DNA from: an uncultured Bacteroides sp.
GTDB lineage: Bacteria; Bacteroidota; Bacteroidia; Bacteroidales; Bacteroidaceae
Direction: 5' to 3'
Length of the DNA stretch: 64,000 bases
NCBI RefSeq assembly: GCF_963677945.1
Contig: NZ_OY782578.1
Location: forward strand, 2,075,258 to 2,139,257
A program made the translations under genes and the position numbers. The notes under the pieces were generated by a model. The model saw nothing but the letters and a program-made list of their open reading frames with translations, had not been told where the DNA came from and did no database searches. Each line of letters opens with the position of its first letter. The first letter of the stretch is position 1. Positions 50,177-59,655 of the stretch are shown here, piece by piece.

Positions 50177-50432
50177 ATAATACCCCTTCACTGACTCTTT
50201 CCATTTTTCTCGAATGGATTGAAGAAAAACCCTGAATTTGTTCGGATTTAAATAGTCATTGTTCGTTTTCGAACGATAACTGTTTTATTAATGTATTGAA
50301 ATTCAATAATATAACTTTTTGGCATATTAGTTGCAACTATTTAAGCGTGAGATACGTCTAAATTATGTAGCGATTATGAAACGAGAAAATAATCAATAGG
50401 TATCAGATTATAATAATTAAAAATTTCCGGTT

Positions 50433-50819
50433 ATGAAAAAGATGGTATTTAATTTCAGTGCGTTAGTAATTAGTGTTACTACTTGTTTTTTGCTTGTATG
50501 TGGTTCGGCTGCAAATGCTCAAAAATCTCAAGTTCTTGCCAATGATAAAGGCAATTGTAAAGAAGCTGTAGTTTCAAAAGATGCAGATTACTCTCTTCCT
50601 TCTCATCAGGATTCCAACCAAAACGAATCTGTAGATATGCAGACTAATAATAAAGATTTAAGTTTTGATGCAACATTTTTGAAAAATATTCCGTCTAAAT
50701 ATAAAACAATGATGGAACAGGTTAACTCTTCTGAAAGTCTTTGCTTTGAAATATCTTGCTATGAAGCAATTCAGAATAAAATGGAAAAGGATGTAAAAGC
50801 ATTTTTCTTAAAGAGATAA
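50433..50819 (+). CDS. Small secreted protein with DUF3836-type N-terminus
   Basis: 128 residues. The signal peptide MKKMVFNFSALVISVTT ... AANAQ and the next 15 residues (KSQVLANDKGNCKEAVV) closely match the N-terminus of the following gene, but the rest is different, without the DUF3836 beta repeats and with a helical C-terminus. Two Cys lie near the C-terminus. Function unknown; it may be a truncated or remodelled member of the DUF3836 family. Confidence 0.75.
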   Translation: MKKMVFNFSALVISVTTCFLLVCGSAANAQKSQVLANDKGNCKEAVVSKDADYSLPSHQDSNQNESVDMQTNNKDLSFDATFLKNIPSKYKTMMEQVNSSESLCFEISCYEAIQNKMEKDVKAFFLKR

Positions 50820-50865
50820 AGAACGGATAACTTTAATAGGATAACAATAATAAAAAACTCTCATT

Positions 50866-51381
50866 ATGAAAAAGATTGTATTTAGTATTAGTACGCTAGT
50901 AATCATTATTACTACTTGTTTATTGTTTGTGTGTAGTCCCGCAGCAAATGCTAAGAAGCTTAGAAGTTTTGTATATGACAAAGGTCAGAACAAAGAAACT
51001 GTATTTCTTTATGATTCAACAACCTGTGTACTTACTCCTCACTTAAAATATGAATTTGTAACAAGTGAAAATGGACAGTCCAAGACTAAAAAGGCTTATA
51101 GGTGGAATGCCGACGATAAAATGTGGATACCTTCATACATATTTATTGTAACAAATGTGGGTGATAGCCAGATTCAGGAATTTGCTCGCTGGAGTGCAGA
51201 GAAAAATGAGTTTTGTTTGAACAGACAGAAAGCTATATTCGACAGAATAGACGGAAGTAATATTTCAAACTATATATCCTTTAAATGGAATGAAAGGAAT
51301 AAGAAATGGGAAGTTGTAGACGGTGAGCAATTTGAGAAAAACATAGCATTACTGGTTAATCACTCTAAAAATATAAAATAA
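50866..51381 (+). CDS. DUF3836-like secreted protein
   Basis: 171 residues with a signal peptide ending AANAK. The mature part contains repeated aromatic strands (KKAYRWNADDKMWIPSY, FARWSAEKNEFCL, FKWNERNKKWEVV), the style of the Bacteroides family DUF3836. Such proteins occur in paralogous groups in this genus and have no known role. It follows its shorter relative by 46 bases and has a shared terminator on its 3' side. Confidence 0.8.
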   Translation: MKKIVFSISTLVIIITTCLLFVCSPAANAKKLRSFVYDKGQNKETVFLYDSTTCVLTPHLKYEFVTSENGQSKTKKAYRWNADDKMWIPSYIFIVTNVGDSQIQEFARWSAEKNEFCLNRQKAIFDRIDGSNISNYISFKWNERNKKWEVVDGEQFEKNIALLVNHSKNIK

Positions 51382-51417
51382 GATATTTGTTTTCAAGATA
51401 ACTGATAATTAGATTGA

Positions 51418-51452
51418 AAAACGGCTGCCTAAGTGATTTAGGTAGCCGTTTA
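51418..51452. terminator. Bidirectional terminator between convergent genes
   Basis: AAACGGCTGCCTAA (51418 onwards) pairs with TTAGGTAGCCGTTT (ending near 51452) with a 5-base loop and one mismatch. It separates the DUF3836-like gene from the PHP gene. Confidence 0.85.
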
Positions 51453-51459
51453 ATGTTAT

Positions 51460-52185
51460 TTACATCCCGATGTTATTGTGCGATATATATGCTTTGAATG
51501 CTTCGAGCTTATCGTTCATAATCAGCTCTTCCGGAAACTCAGTTTCGGCAAGCATTGGATAAATAAGATCGTATTTACCAATGGCAAAAGAAATGTGTGC
51601 ATCGCTTCCCAGAATAACCGGTTGCTCGTATTTCTTGCATAACTTCAGAATTTCTTTGAAATTATCAGGAGCAGTTGCTTTTTCACGATACGGTTCTAAT
51701 GAGCTGTTGTTTATTTCAAGCAGGGTATGATGTTCTTTTGCAGCAAGAACTATCGGTTCGTAATTAAGTTCTGCTGTTCCGTCACCAGGATGCGTAATTA
51801 TTTTCACATAAGGATTCCTTATGGCTCCAATTACAGCTGAGGTATTTTGTTCTACAGTTCCGGGGGTATAGCAAAGTGAATGAATTCCGGCAATACAGAT
51901 ATCCAACCTTTTCAGATATGTTTCGTCCAGGTCTACATTTCCTTCGTAGTCGATAATGTTCAATTCAGAACCAAGCAGAAGCTCAACTCCATACATCTGA
52001 CGAGGAACGGTCCATAAGTTCCGGAAGTAAATGGGATCGCAAGTGCCCGGAATACCCGGACCATGTTCGGTAATACCAAGTAACCGAATACCTTTATCGG
52101 CGGCAGCTTGTGCCATTTCCTGTAAACTGCTGAACGCGTGCCCACTGGCTACGGTATGTGTATGTATATCTAAAACTATATTCAT
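51460..52185 (-). CDS. PHP-domain phosphatase, YcdX-like
   Basis: 241 residues from the ATG at 52185, chosen because the metal-binding motif DIHTHTVASGHAF follows at residue 6; the frame extends upstream to 52272 without need. Further metal ligands: TEHGPG, GSELNI, GIHSL, THPGDG, EINNSS and GSDAH. This set corresponds to the trinuclear-zinc YcdX family of PHP phosphatases or phosphoesterases. The natural substrate is unknown. Single gene on the minus strand. Confidence 0.9.
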   Translation of the reverse strand: MNIVLDIHTHTVASGHAFSSLQEMAQAAADKGIRLLGITEHGPGIPGTCDPIYFRNLWTVPRQMYGVELLLGSELNIIDYEGNVDLDETYLKRLDICIAGIHSLCYTPGTVEQNTSAVIGAIRNPYVKIITHPGDGTAELNYEPIVLAAKEHHTLLEINNSSLEPYREKATAPDNFKEILKLCKKYEQPVILGSDAHISFAIGKYDLIYPMLAETEFPEELIMNDKLEAFKAYISHNNIGM

Positions 52186-52241
52186 GATACTATTTCTGTA
52201 ATCGGGTGCGAAATTAACTAATTCCCGACTTGCAAAAAAAT

Positions 52242-52288
52242 TATCCTGCGATAAACTCATTTTGCTATACAATGTTTAACGCAGGATT
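52242..52288. repeat. Hairpin repeat family, copy B
   Basis: ATCCTGCG (52243-52250) pairs with CGCAGGAT (52280-52287), and inside TAAAC (52252-52256) with GTTTA (52274-52278). It is a divergent copy. It lies after the isochorismatase gene on the minus strand and just before the PHP gene. Confidence 0.7.
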
Positions 52289-52380
52289 TCTAGTGATTTG
52301 AAGTGGCAATCTATCTTCAAAAAATGATCGTAAAGAGTTTGAAGAGAAATGAGATTCTTTGAAGTTCTTTATTTCTCTTG

Positions 52381-52917
52381 TTAAAATTGAATTTCGGAAG
52401 CTGGAATAACTTTAATTTTATATTTGGTCTGAGTCATATCAGCCCAAAGCCAGTTATGAAAATCAATTAACGTTTTAGCAGAACAGTGAGGACGGTCGGC
52501 TGTGGTATGGCAATCGCTAACCACGGTTATGTCATAATCCTTGGAGAGGGCTGATTTAATAGTTGTGTCTACACAGTAATCGGAGGCACAGCCGGTAAAA
52601 TAAAGTTTTTCAATTCCATGCTTTGTCAGTAGCTCTTGCAGATTGGTCTTGTAAAAAGAGTCGTTAGCTAGCTTTTCAACAACAATATCTTCTGGGTGAA
52701 CGGGAAGTTCGTCTACAATTTCCCACTCCTTAGTATTCGGGAAGCAATAGTTATCTACTGCTCCGTTGTGCTGTATAAAGATTACTTTCTTGTTGTGTCG
52801 ACGAAACTTTTCTGCAAGTGCAGCAATGCGCTGAATTACATTTTCGGCATTATAACGAGGTACGGTGAATGCTACTTTCTGCATATCAACAATAATCAGT
52901 GCTTCAGTTGTTTCCAT
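52381..52917 (-). CDS. Isochorismatase-family cysteine hydrolase
   Basis: 178 residues. The catalytic triad is visible: Asp in IIVDMQKVAF, Lys in VEKLANDSFY and Cys in TGCASDYCVDTT. The fold covers isochorismatases, nicotinamidases and related amidases; the absence of metal-binding text typical of nicotinamidase favours an uncharacterised hydrolase. No signal peptide. Monocistronic between two hairpin repeats. Confidence 0.92.
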   Translation of the reverse strand: METTEALIIVDMQKVAFTVPRYNAENVIQRIAALAEKFRRHNKKVIFIQHNGAVDNYCFPNTKEWEIVDELPVHPEDIVVEKLANDSFYKTNLQELLTKHGIEKLYFTGCASDYCVDTTIKSALSKDYDITVVSDCHTTADRPHCSAKTLIDFHNWLWADMTQTKYKIKVIPASEIQF

Positions 52918-53000
52918 AGATAATTGTTTATTTTTTATGCAAAAGTAGATAATAACTTCTAAGAAAAAGAATATTTTTCAGACAATAGTTTTAGGGGAGT

Positions 53001-53058
53001 GATAGAAAAAATCCTGCGTAAACGGCATATTGCTATGTTGCGTTTACTGCAGGATTTT
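53001..53058. repeat. Hairpin repeat family, copy C
   Basis: 57 bases that differ from copy D (59530-59586) at one position only. AAAATCCTGC pairs with GCAGGATTTT and GTAAACG with CGTTTAC, leaving one bulged T; CATA and TATG extend the stem. The rest of the 334-base gap (52918-53251) carries the word ATCCASTGCATGG twice (53071, 53139) and no gene. Confidence 0.85.
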
Positions 53059-53251
53059 AATTTATGCTATATCCAGTGCATGGAATAAAGATTTTCCCAA
53101 TAATTATATATCTGATATAAATTTCAATCTATGCATTTATCCACTGCATGGTTGTCTTCTACAAAATCATAGATAGGACTACCATATTTCAGTTTATATT
53201 ATATCTGGAGTACCGAAGAGTTTATAAAAGATATAGTCTCCTGAATATGAT

Positions 53252-55093
53252 TTAATTCAGATCGATAATCATTGCAGCTTTTGCTGGAACTTCTATTTTA
53301 TCAGTCCAGTTAAGTGCGTTTCCTGAAATAATATCTGTACCGGAACGATGATTGCCCAAACATTCAGCAAAGCGAATAGTTTGCAGTTCTTGTTTGTCGT
53401 TGTTGTTATTGAGTATAACCATTACCTTTTTGTCTCCTTTGATCCGAAAATAAACATATACGCCGTTCTGAGGAGCGAATTGAGTCATTGTTCCGTACTT
53501 AACGGCTTCATTGCTCTTACGCCAGTTCTGAATACGCTTCATATAATCGAGTGCTTCAATCTGGTCGTTTGTCAGGCCTTGTCTTGTAAAAATGCTGACT
53601 TTATCTTCTGCCCAGCCACCAGGGAAGTCTTTACGCATAACGCCATCGCCACTTCCCTTTACACCTGTCATCAAAGCTTCTGTTCCGGCATACATCTGTG
53701 GAATTCCACGGGTGGTAAGCAAAAAGGCCATTGCCAACTTATAAACTTTAAAATCTTCTTTTATCAGCGTGTAAAAACGTGAAGTGTCATGATTATCACC
53801 AAAAATCATTATGTTCATTGGGTTAGCCATCAGAAAGTCCTGGCTGAATATATCGTATAAGCGATTCATTCCGGTATCTCCCCATCCGTCACCTTCGGCA
53901 AAAGCTGTAGGGATAGCATTGTGAAGAGGAAAGTCCATTATAGTAGGAAGGTTTGAATTATACTTATCCAGATTGGGAGCATCTTTCTGCCAGTACGATA
54001 TCATTGATGGGTAATTGAGCCATACTTCACCAACCATATTGAAATGTGGATATTCTGCAAGAATCTGTTTGGCCCATTCGCTGACAAATTGCTTGTCCGG
54101 ATACTGGTGTGTATCGCTTCGTACACCGCTTAGACCAGCATATTCAATCCACCAGATAGAATTCTGAATCAAGTAAGTGGCTAAAAACGGATTTCTTTGA
54201 TTCAGATCGGGCATTGATTCGGCAAACCAACCGTCCGACATTCCTTTTGCATCAATCTCTGCTTTGTGAGGATCGAAGACTGTTGTGCCCCGGAAATTGC
54301 ATATCTTCATGTCCGGATAGTTGTTTATCCAATCGTTTGATGGCAGGTCTTTGTATATCCACCAATCTTTTCCGCTATGGTTTACAATGTAGTCTATAAT
54401 CAGCTTGATGTTTCTTTTCTTGCATTCTTCAGCCAGCTTTTTGTATAGCTCATTGCTACCGTGACGCGGATCAATTTTATAATAATCGGTAGTTGCATAT
54501 CCATGATAAGAAGTTGATGAAGCATTGTTTTCAACCACAGGAGTAAGCCACAAAGCAGTATATCCCATTGATGAAATGTAATCCAGATTATTAATGATTC
54601 CCTGAAGATCTCCTCCATGACGGGCATCCGGATTTTGTCTGTCGGTTCCATCAGGATAGCCCTTTACGAAATCGTTTTTTGTATCGCCGTTTACAAACCT
54701 GTCGGGCATTATTTCGTAAATAACATCTCCACTGTTAAATCCTTCTCGATTGGCAGATGCATGTTCACGAGCCTTTAACTCATATTGATAGGTTGCAAAC
54801 TTTTTATTGTTTTGTAGAAAGGTGATATTAAACTTTCCTGCTTTGGCTACAAGAGAATCAATAGATAAGTCAATAAACAGATAGTTTGGATTAGCTACTT
54901 TGTTCACTTTCGTAATCTTAACTCCGGGATAGTTTATTGAAACCTGATTCTTTGAAATGTCTTTGCCATACACCAGTAATTGTAGATTAGGGTTTTTCAT
55001 ACCTACCCACCAGAAGGTAGGTTCAACTTTTTCGACCTGAGCATAGAGGCTCGTTACGAAAAATAGAGATAAGAGAAATAATAGTTTTTTCAT
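53252..55093 (-). CDS. GH13 alpha-amylase-family enzyme, SusA/neopullulanase-like
   Basis: 613 residues with signal peptide (ending LYAQ). Residues 20-115 are an N-terminal cyclomaltodextrinase-type beta domain; the GH13 barrel begins at about 120 (VIYEIMPDRFVNGD). Catalytic residues: Asp327 (GVRSDTHQYP), Glu356 (MVGEVWLN), Asp436 (FGDNHDTSR). Without a lipobox it should be periplasmic, like SusA of B. thetaiotaomicron (617 residues), which breaks maltooligosaccharides and pullulan fragments. It follows the DUF5916 gene by 53 bases, not a complete sus operon. Confidence 0.93.
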   Translation of the reverse strand: MKKLLFLLSLFFVTSLYAQVEKVEPTFWWVGMKNPNLQLLVYGKDISKNQVSINYPGVKITKVNKVANPNYLFIDLSIDSLVAKAGKFNITFLQNNKKFATYQYELKAREHASANREGFNSGDVIYEIMPDRFVNGDTKNDFVKGYPDGTDRQNPDARHGGDLQGIINNLDYISSMGYTALWLTPVVENNASSTSYHGYATTDYYKIDPRHGSNELYKKLAEECKKRNIKLIIDYIVNHSGKDWWIYKDLPSNDWINNYPDMKICNFRGTTVFDPHKAEIDAKGMSDGWFAESMPDLNQRNPFLATYLIQNSIWWIEYAGLSGVRSDTHQYPDKQFVSEWAKQILAEYPHFNMVGEVWLNYPSMISYWQKDAPNLDKYNSNLPTIMDFPLHNAIPTAFAEGDGWGDTGMNRLYDIFSQDFLMANPMNIMIFGDNHDTSRFYTLIKEDFKVYKLAMAFLLTTRGIPQMYAGTEALMTGVKGSGDGVMRKDFPGGWAEDKVSIFTRQGLTNDQIEALDYMKRIQNWRKSNEAVKYGTMTQFAPQNGVYVYFRIKGDKKVMVILNNNNDKQELQTIRFAECLGNHRSGTDIISGNALNWTDKIEVPAKAAMIIDLN

Positions 55094-55146
55094 TGTAAAT
55101 AAATTGAAGTTATAATTTATAGTAACTGTTTTTTGATTCAGATATA

Positions 55147-57567
55147 TTAAATCAGCTTTTTAATTCCTTTATAATCGATATAATAGATTACTCTCAACGA
55201 TAAATTGTTGAGCAGTGAATGAGAAAAAACGTTTTTCAGATTATTTAAATAGTCTGCTTTTCTGTTCTGATCCGTAAATGAATAGTAGTTTTTCCAAACT
55301 ACAGATAGCTCGCTTCCCGGTAAGAATTGCCAGGTATACGAAACATCTGAGTTAAACAGGCTAACATTCGTATCATAGTTTCTTTTGGTTTCATAGTGTT
55401 GCATGTCGCCATTGTGTTTCAGGAGATAATATTCCTGATAGCGAACGTTCGACCAGTAATGCCTTAGTCTTAGGTTGAGCGAACTTTTGTTGGATAAGGA
55501 ATATTTTACGGTGAAAATATTATCCATCTCGGAAATGTTTCGCCTGCCAAAGAAGATAGAATCATTGACCATGTTTTTATCTACATAACCAATGGCATTT
55601 TGCAGGAATGACCATGTAGCTTTATAATCGAACGAAAGACGATCGTTTACTAGATAACGTGGATGAAAAGTCAGGTAAGACGAGCTTTTATGATAACGTG
55701 TAGCCTGCCAGTAACCAACCAGAGCTGTGAAAGCTAATTTCTTACGCCAGTCCGATGAATATTCAATACCTCCGTAGGCTGCAGTAGGCTCCATATATTT
55801 CCATCCTTCCACACGAGGTTCAAAATGATCGAACTTCTTAACCGGAGTGGCACTGGCATAAAACTTCAGGTAACTTAGAGATTTAAAGACAAGCTTCAGA
55901 TTTGCCGAAAATTCAAAACGGCCGTATTGAAGTGGCTTATAAAGACTTTCGTGAGTCATATCCAGCTCTGCAGTTATTTCGTTGAAATGTTTGCTTGGTG
56001 TGAAACGATAGTATTGTAGTTTCAGAATGTTTGTAATTAGATTGTTGTTCTCCAAATAACCAAAGTCACGTGGATTGTAAGTCTTACTTAGTATACTGTT
56101 GTCCAGCTCAAACCGGAAAGTTCCTTTTATCTTGGCAAGATTAAGATTGAAACGTTGCCCGAAATGATTGGAAACATCGCTCTCTTCTTTATCATGGATA
56201 TAGCTTAGAAAGGCATCTCCTGATAATAGATATTCAGGAAAACTATATTTGAAATCAAATCCCGACACATTGGCCATATGGTGATCTTCCGGCATAGTAA
56301 CATTGGTATTAACCCAACTGATATACGATTCCTTACCAATAACCTTATCGGCTACCAGTAAGTTGTAGTTGCTTACCCCTTGTGTATCGATATGTCGTAT
56401 GTTACCAGTTAAGCTATCTCTAACAACTGCCGATTGTTGTTGTGTTATGGCATTCAGCATTCCGACCCCCCATCCATTTGAAGTATAGCCCGATATTTTT
56501 GTAGCGTTGTATAGACTTGTCTCAGCCGGATTCTTTAGAATTACCTCGTTGGTGTTTAGTTGTGCCGATACTTTATTGTAATTACGAGGTTGCCCGCCTA
56601 TACGTCGTGAATAAAATATATCTCCCTTGCTGAAGAGTTCTGTTCCTTCGGTGAAGAATTGTCGTTTCTCGTCGTATTTGGTTTCAACAGACGTCAGATT
56701 AAGAATATTATCATCTGCTCTGGTTTGTCCAAAATCGGGGATTAACATCATGTCAAGGGTAAAACTTTCATTGAGACCATATTTAAAGTCCATTCCACCT
56801 TTGAAAGATAACTTATTCTTGTCGTAATACGTTGTCATATACGGCATCAGCGATAGTCGGGTAGGGGGATTAATGTTTTTTAGTCCATGCATCTCCCCGG
56901 CCTGGTTGAGCCATCCGTTTTTATTCTTATCAACAAAGTTCCATGTAATGGCTTCTCCATTACGCTTTATTAAACGGAAGAAGTTTATTTCCCATAATTG
57001 AATATCCTTCTTGGGAAACCGGATAGCTGAGAACGGAATTTCCATTTCTGCAATCCAGCCTTGTTTCGTTTTTACCACAGCGCTTTTCCAAACAGCATCC
57101 CATGTTTTGTGCATGGCATTCAAATCGTTTTTGGAATCCATCTGTACACCAGCGGCCGATACCATAAATTCTGTTGAATTAAGACCGTTATTATAGGGAT
57201 TTATCTCTACAGAGAAAAGGTCGGTATTAGCCTCATCGCCGGAATCCCGTTCGGCGAGTTCTGAGAAAATAGAATCGGGTTTACTGTCATAGAGTACTGC
57301 CAGTACGTAAATGGAATTATCATCATATAGCATCTTCACTTCTGTTTTCTGTGAAGGTTTGCCCCCATTGACCGGACTTTGTTGTATAAAGTCGGCAATG
57401 GGTTGAACTTCTTCCCAGGCTTTATCGTTGCACAAAGCGTCAATCTTTGGTGCTATTGCCGTTTTGGTTATGGTGAACTGTTTACGAAGAGGCATTCCTT
57501 TTCCCCATGCAGACAATGACAACAAGCATGTTAATAGCAAGCATATAAAATGAAGATGTTTTCGCAT
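55147..57567 (-). CDS. DUF5916 outer-membrane protein with CBM9-like N-terminal domain
   Basis: 806 residues from the ATG at 57567 (MRKHLHFICLLLTCLLSLSA, a clear signal peptide); the frame opens 42 bases earlier. Residues about 25-225 resemble a family-9 carbohydrate-binding module (ITKTAIAPKIDALCNDKAWEE, VEINPYNNG, EMEIPFSAIRFP). The remaining 560 residues consist of alternating aromatic beta-strands of the DUF5916 type, probably a barrel, with KRQFFTEGTELFSKGDIFYSRRIG as its marker. Such proteins are common in Bacteroidetes, often near glycan or TonB loci, without known function. Here it seems linked to the GH13 enzyme. Confidence 0.88.
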   Translation of the reverse strand: MRKHLHFICLLLTCLLSLSAWGKGMPLRKQFTITKTAIAPKIDALCNDKAWEEVQPIADFIQQSPVNGGKPSQKTEVKMLYDDNSIYVLAVLYDSKPDSIFSELAERDSGDEANTDLFSVEINPYNNGLNSTEFMVSAAGVQMDSKNDLNAMHKTWDAVWKSAVVKTKQGWIAEMEIPFSAIRFPKKDIQLWEINFFRLIKRNGEAITWNFVDKNKNGWLNQAGEMHGLKNINPPTRLSLMPYMTTYYDKNKLSFKGGMDFKYGLNESFTLDMMLIPDFGQTRADDNILNLTSVETKYDEKRQFFTEGTELFSKGDIFYSRRIGGQPRNYNKVSAQLNTNEVILKNPAETSLYNATKISGYTSNGWGVGMLNAITQQQSAVVRDSLTGNIRHIDTQGVSNYNLLVADKVIGKESYISWVNTNVTMPEDHHMANVSGFDFKYSFPEYLLSGDAFLSYIHDKEESDVSNHFGQRFNLNLAKIKGTFRFELDNSILSKTYNPRDFGYLENNNLITNILKLQYYRFTPSKHFNEITAELDMTHESLYKPLQYGRFEFSANLKLVFKSLSYLKFYASATPVKKFDHFEPRVEGWKYMEPTAAYGGIEYSSDWRKKLAFTALVGYWQATRYHKSSSYLTFHPRYLVNDRLSFDYKATWSFLQNAIGYVDKNMVNDSIFFGRRNISEMDNIFTVKYSLSNKSSLNLRLRHYWSNVRYQEYYLLKHNGDMQHYETKRNYDTNVSLFNSDVSYTWQFLPGSELSVVWKNYYSFTDQNRKADYLNNLKNVFSHSLLNNLSLRVIYYIDYKGIKKLI

Positions 57568-57725
57568 AGCTATAGTATCAGAATTGTTAATAACAGATTT
57601 ACGCACCAAAGGAAATAATTATTTATTTCAAATAAAAAGTATTTATGCTGATGCCGTTTTTTTTATGCAAACGAATAATAAATCACACTTTGGCATAAAA
57701 ACAGAGATACATGTAGTCGTTAATA

Positions 57726-57757
57726 TTGTTGGAAACAACAAAAAAGGTTACTTTTGT
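57726..57757 (+). promoter_or_regulatory. Probable promoter of the LytS/LytTR operon
   Basis: ATTG (57726-57729, close to TTTG), 20-base spacer, TACTTTTG (57750-57757). The ATG of the kinase is 33 bases downstream of the -7 box. Confidence 0.62.
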
Positions 57758-57790
57758 TTTAGTCTATAAATATGAATAAATACAAGAGAT

Positions 57791-58837
57791 ATGCCGTCAG
57801 TGTTTAATCTTCTCAATAGCCGCAAACGTGTTTTGTTCCACATAGCCTATTGGATAAGCGTTGTTTTATTCTTTACCTTTTCGTGGGGTACGCGTTATAA
57901 TAATTACTGGGTGTGTTTTTATAACGAGCTGGCGTTTTTGCCGGTGAAACTGGGGGTAACATATTTTGGCCTGTATTATGTAATTCCTAAACTATTGCTT
58001 CAACAAAAGTATTATCGTTCGGCTTTTGCCTGTGTACTGATGATGGCCGTTGGAGGTATGTTACAAAGAATGTTGTCTTATTACTCCTTTATTCCGTTAC
58101 TGGGAATGTCGGATCCAAAAGCATCATTGTTCGATCCTACCGAAGTGCTTCATCATGTAATCAATATTAATACGGTAATGATTATACCTTTTGCTATCAA
58201 GCTTTATAGCTATTCGCTGGAAAAGGAAAACCGCATTCTCTCATTGTCTCACGAAAAAACGCAGGCGGAATTACAATTTCTGCGTAGCCAGATTCAGCCT
58301 CATTTCTTCTTTAATGTGTTGAATGATCTTTATGCCATGGCTTTAAAGCGTTCGGATAATACTCCGGAGATGATTATGAAACTGTCCGACCTGATGCGTT
58401 ATGTGCTGCACGAGTCTACAGCAGAAAGTGTTCCGGTAGAAAAAGAGATAAACTATATTCGTAATTACATCGATCTGGAACGGCTTCGCTACGGTAACCG
58501 CTTCTCTGTAGATTTTCAGGTGAAAGGAGATGTTGCCGGTTCTAGTATAGCACCATTGTTGCTCCTTCCGTTTGTGGAGAATGCCTTTAAGCACTCTTCA
58601 ACCAACCAGATAAGCGGAGTTGTGATTCTTATAGTACTGATTATTTGCAATGGCGAATTACAGTTCAACGTATCCAATACCTATGATCCTGAGTGTAAAA
58701 ATCCGGATAATGTATCGTCGGGCATTGGTATAAAGAATGTGTGTCACCGTCTGGATATCTTATATCCCGGAAGATATACATTTGAGACGAAAACAGTAGA
58801 GCAACATTATATAAGTACCTTGAAAATAAAATTATAG
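57791..58837 (+). CDS. LytS/YehU-type sensor histidine kinase
   Basis: 348 residues. Four membrane segments (about 12-32, 47-68, 78-98 and 120-142), then the His_kinase domain with His171 in RSQIQPHFFFNVLND, and an ATPase domain (APLLLLPFVENAFKHSS, GIGIKNVCHRL). No extracellular sensor domain of size. It phosphorylates the LytTR regulator encoded two bases downstream. The signal is unknown; the YehU/YpdA relatives of E. coli sense pyruvate through a different input domain. Confidence 0.93.
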   Translation: MPSVFNLLNSRKRVLFHIAYWISVVLFFTFSWGTRYNNYWVCFYNELAFLPVKLGVTYFGLYYVIPKLLLQQKYYRSAFACVLMMAVGGMLQRMLSYYSFIPLLGMSDPKASLFDPTEVLHHVININTVMIIPFAIKLYSYSLEKENRILSLSHEKTQAELQFLRSQIQPHFFFNVLNDLYAMALKRSDNTPEMIMKLSDLMRYVLHESTAESVPVEKEINYIRNYIDLERLRYGNRFSVDFQVKGDVAGSSIAPLLLLPFVENAFKHSSTNQISGVVILIVLIICNGELQFNVSNTYDPECKNPDNVSSGIGIKNVCHRLDILYPGRYTFETKTVEQHYISTLKIKL

Positions 58838-58839
58838 CT

Positions 58840-59550
58840 ATGAATCCGATACGTTGTTTACTGGTTGATGATGAAGAGTTGGCACTTGATGTACTTGAGA
58901 TATACCTTGATCGCCTGGAAGGTTTTGAGGTTGCAGGACGTTGCACAAACGCTCTTGAGGCAAGCAGTTTCCTGAATGAAAACCCTGTTGATCTGGTATT
59001 TCTGGATATTCAGATGCCTAAACTCAATGGTATGGAGTGGATAAAGAGTCTGCCCACTCCACCCAAAGTTATTTTTTGCACAGCCTTTAGCAACTTTGCC
59101 TTGGAGAGCTATGAGGTTAATGCCATTGATTATTTGCTAAAGCCGGTATCATTTGAACGGTTTGAGAAAGCGGTTGGTAAAGCTGCTGATATAATTCACA
59201 AGGAACAACGCCTGGCAGACTTAAAGGAAGAGGAGTTTATCTCCATTAAATCGGAACGCAGGTTTTATAAAATTCCCATCAACAGTATTTTATACATTCA
59301 TAGTCTTAGTAACTATTATCAGGTAGTAACACCCGAAAAGAAGATTATTGTATATGGTAGTCTATCTGCGCTGGAGAATAAACTATCTGCCAATCAGTTT
59401 ATCCGTATTCATAGATCTTATTTGGTTGCTATAAACAAAATAGAGGCAATATCAAGCACAGTTATTCTTCTTGAAGGGAAAAAAATACCAGTCGGAAGGA
59501 AATACCGGGATAGTGTTGAGGCTCTTATCGATAGAAAAAATCCTGCGTAA
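58840..59550 (+). CDS. LytTR-type response regulator
   Basis: 236 residues. Receiver domain with Asp56 (LVFLDIQMP) and a LytTR DNA-binding domain from about 128 to 228 (FISIKSERRFYKIPINSILYI, QFIRIHRSYLVAINKI, IPVGRKYRDSV). The last residues DRKNPA and the stop codon are contained in hairpin repeat copy D, so the native C-terminus may have been altered by insertion of the repeat. Targets are unknown; the promoter element at 60096 is a good candidate. Confidence 0.94.
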   Translation: MNPIRCLLVDDEELALDVLEIYLDRLEGFEVAGRCTNALEASSFLNENPVDLVFLDIQMPKLNGMEWIKSLPTPPKVIFCTAFSNFALESYEVNAIDYLLKPVSFERFEKAVGKAADIIHKEQRLADLKEEEFISIKSERRFYKIPINSILYIHSLSNYYQVVTPEKKIIVYGSLSALENKLSANQFIRIHRSYLVAINKIEAISSTVILLEGKKIPVGRKYRDSVEALIDRKNPA

Positions 59551-59586
59551 ACGGCATATTGCTATGTTGCGCTTACTGCAGGATTT
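59530..59586. repeat. Hairpin repeat family, copy D, overlapping the end of the LytTR gene
   Basis: The same 57 bases as copy C with one T to C change. GATAGAAAAAATCCTGCGTAA at its left edge encodes the last six residues and stop of the regulator. The hairpin would act as terminator for the two-component operon. Confidence 0.88.
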
Positions 59587-59655
59587 GCAAGTTTAGTAGT
59601 TATGTCTAGTGTAATGTTAGTTTAGCTGTTAAGTCTGGTGTAACTATTTAATTTC

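Noticed and set aside
53071..53151. The word ATCCASTGCATGG twice, 68 bases apart, as a second 68-base tandem repeat
   Set aside because: Apart from the 13-base word the two 68-base segments cannot be aligned, so the equal distance seems accidental.
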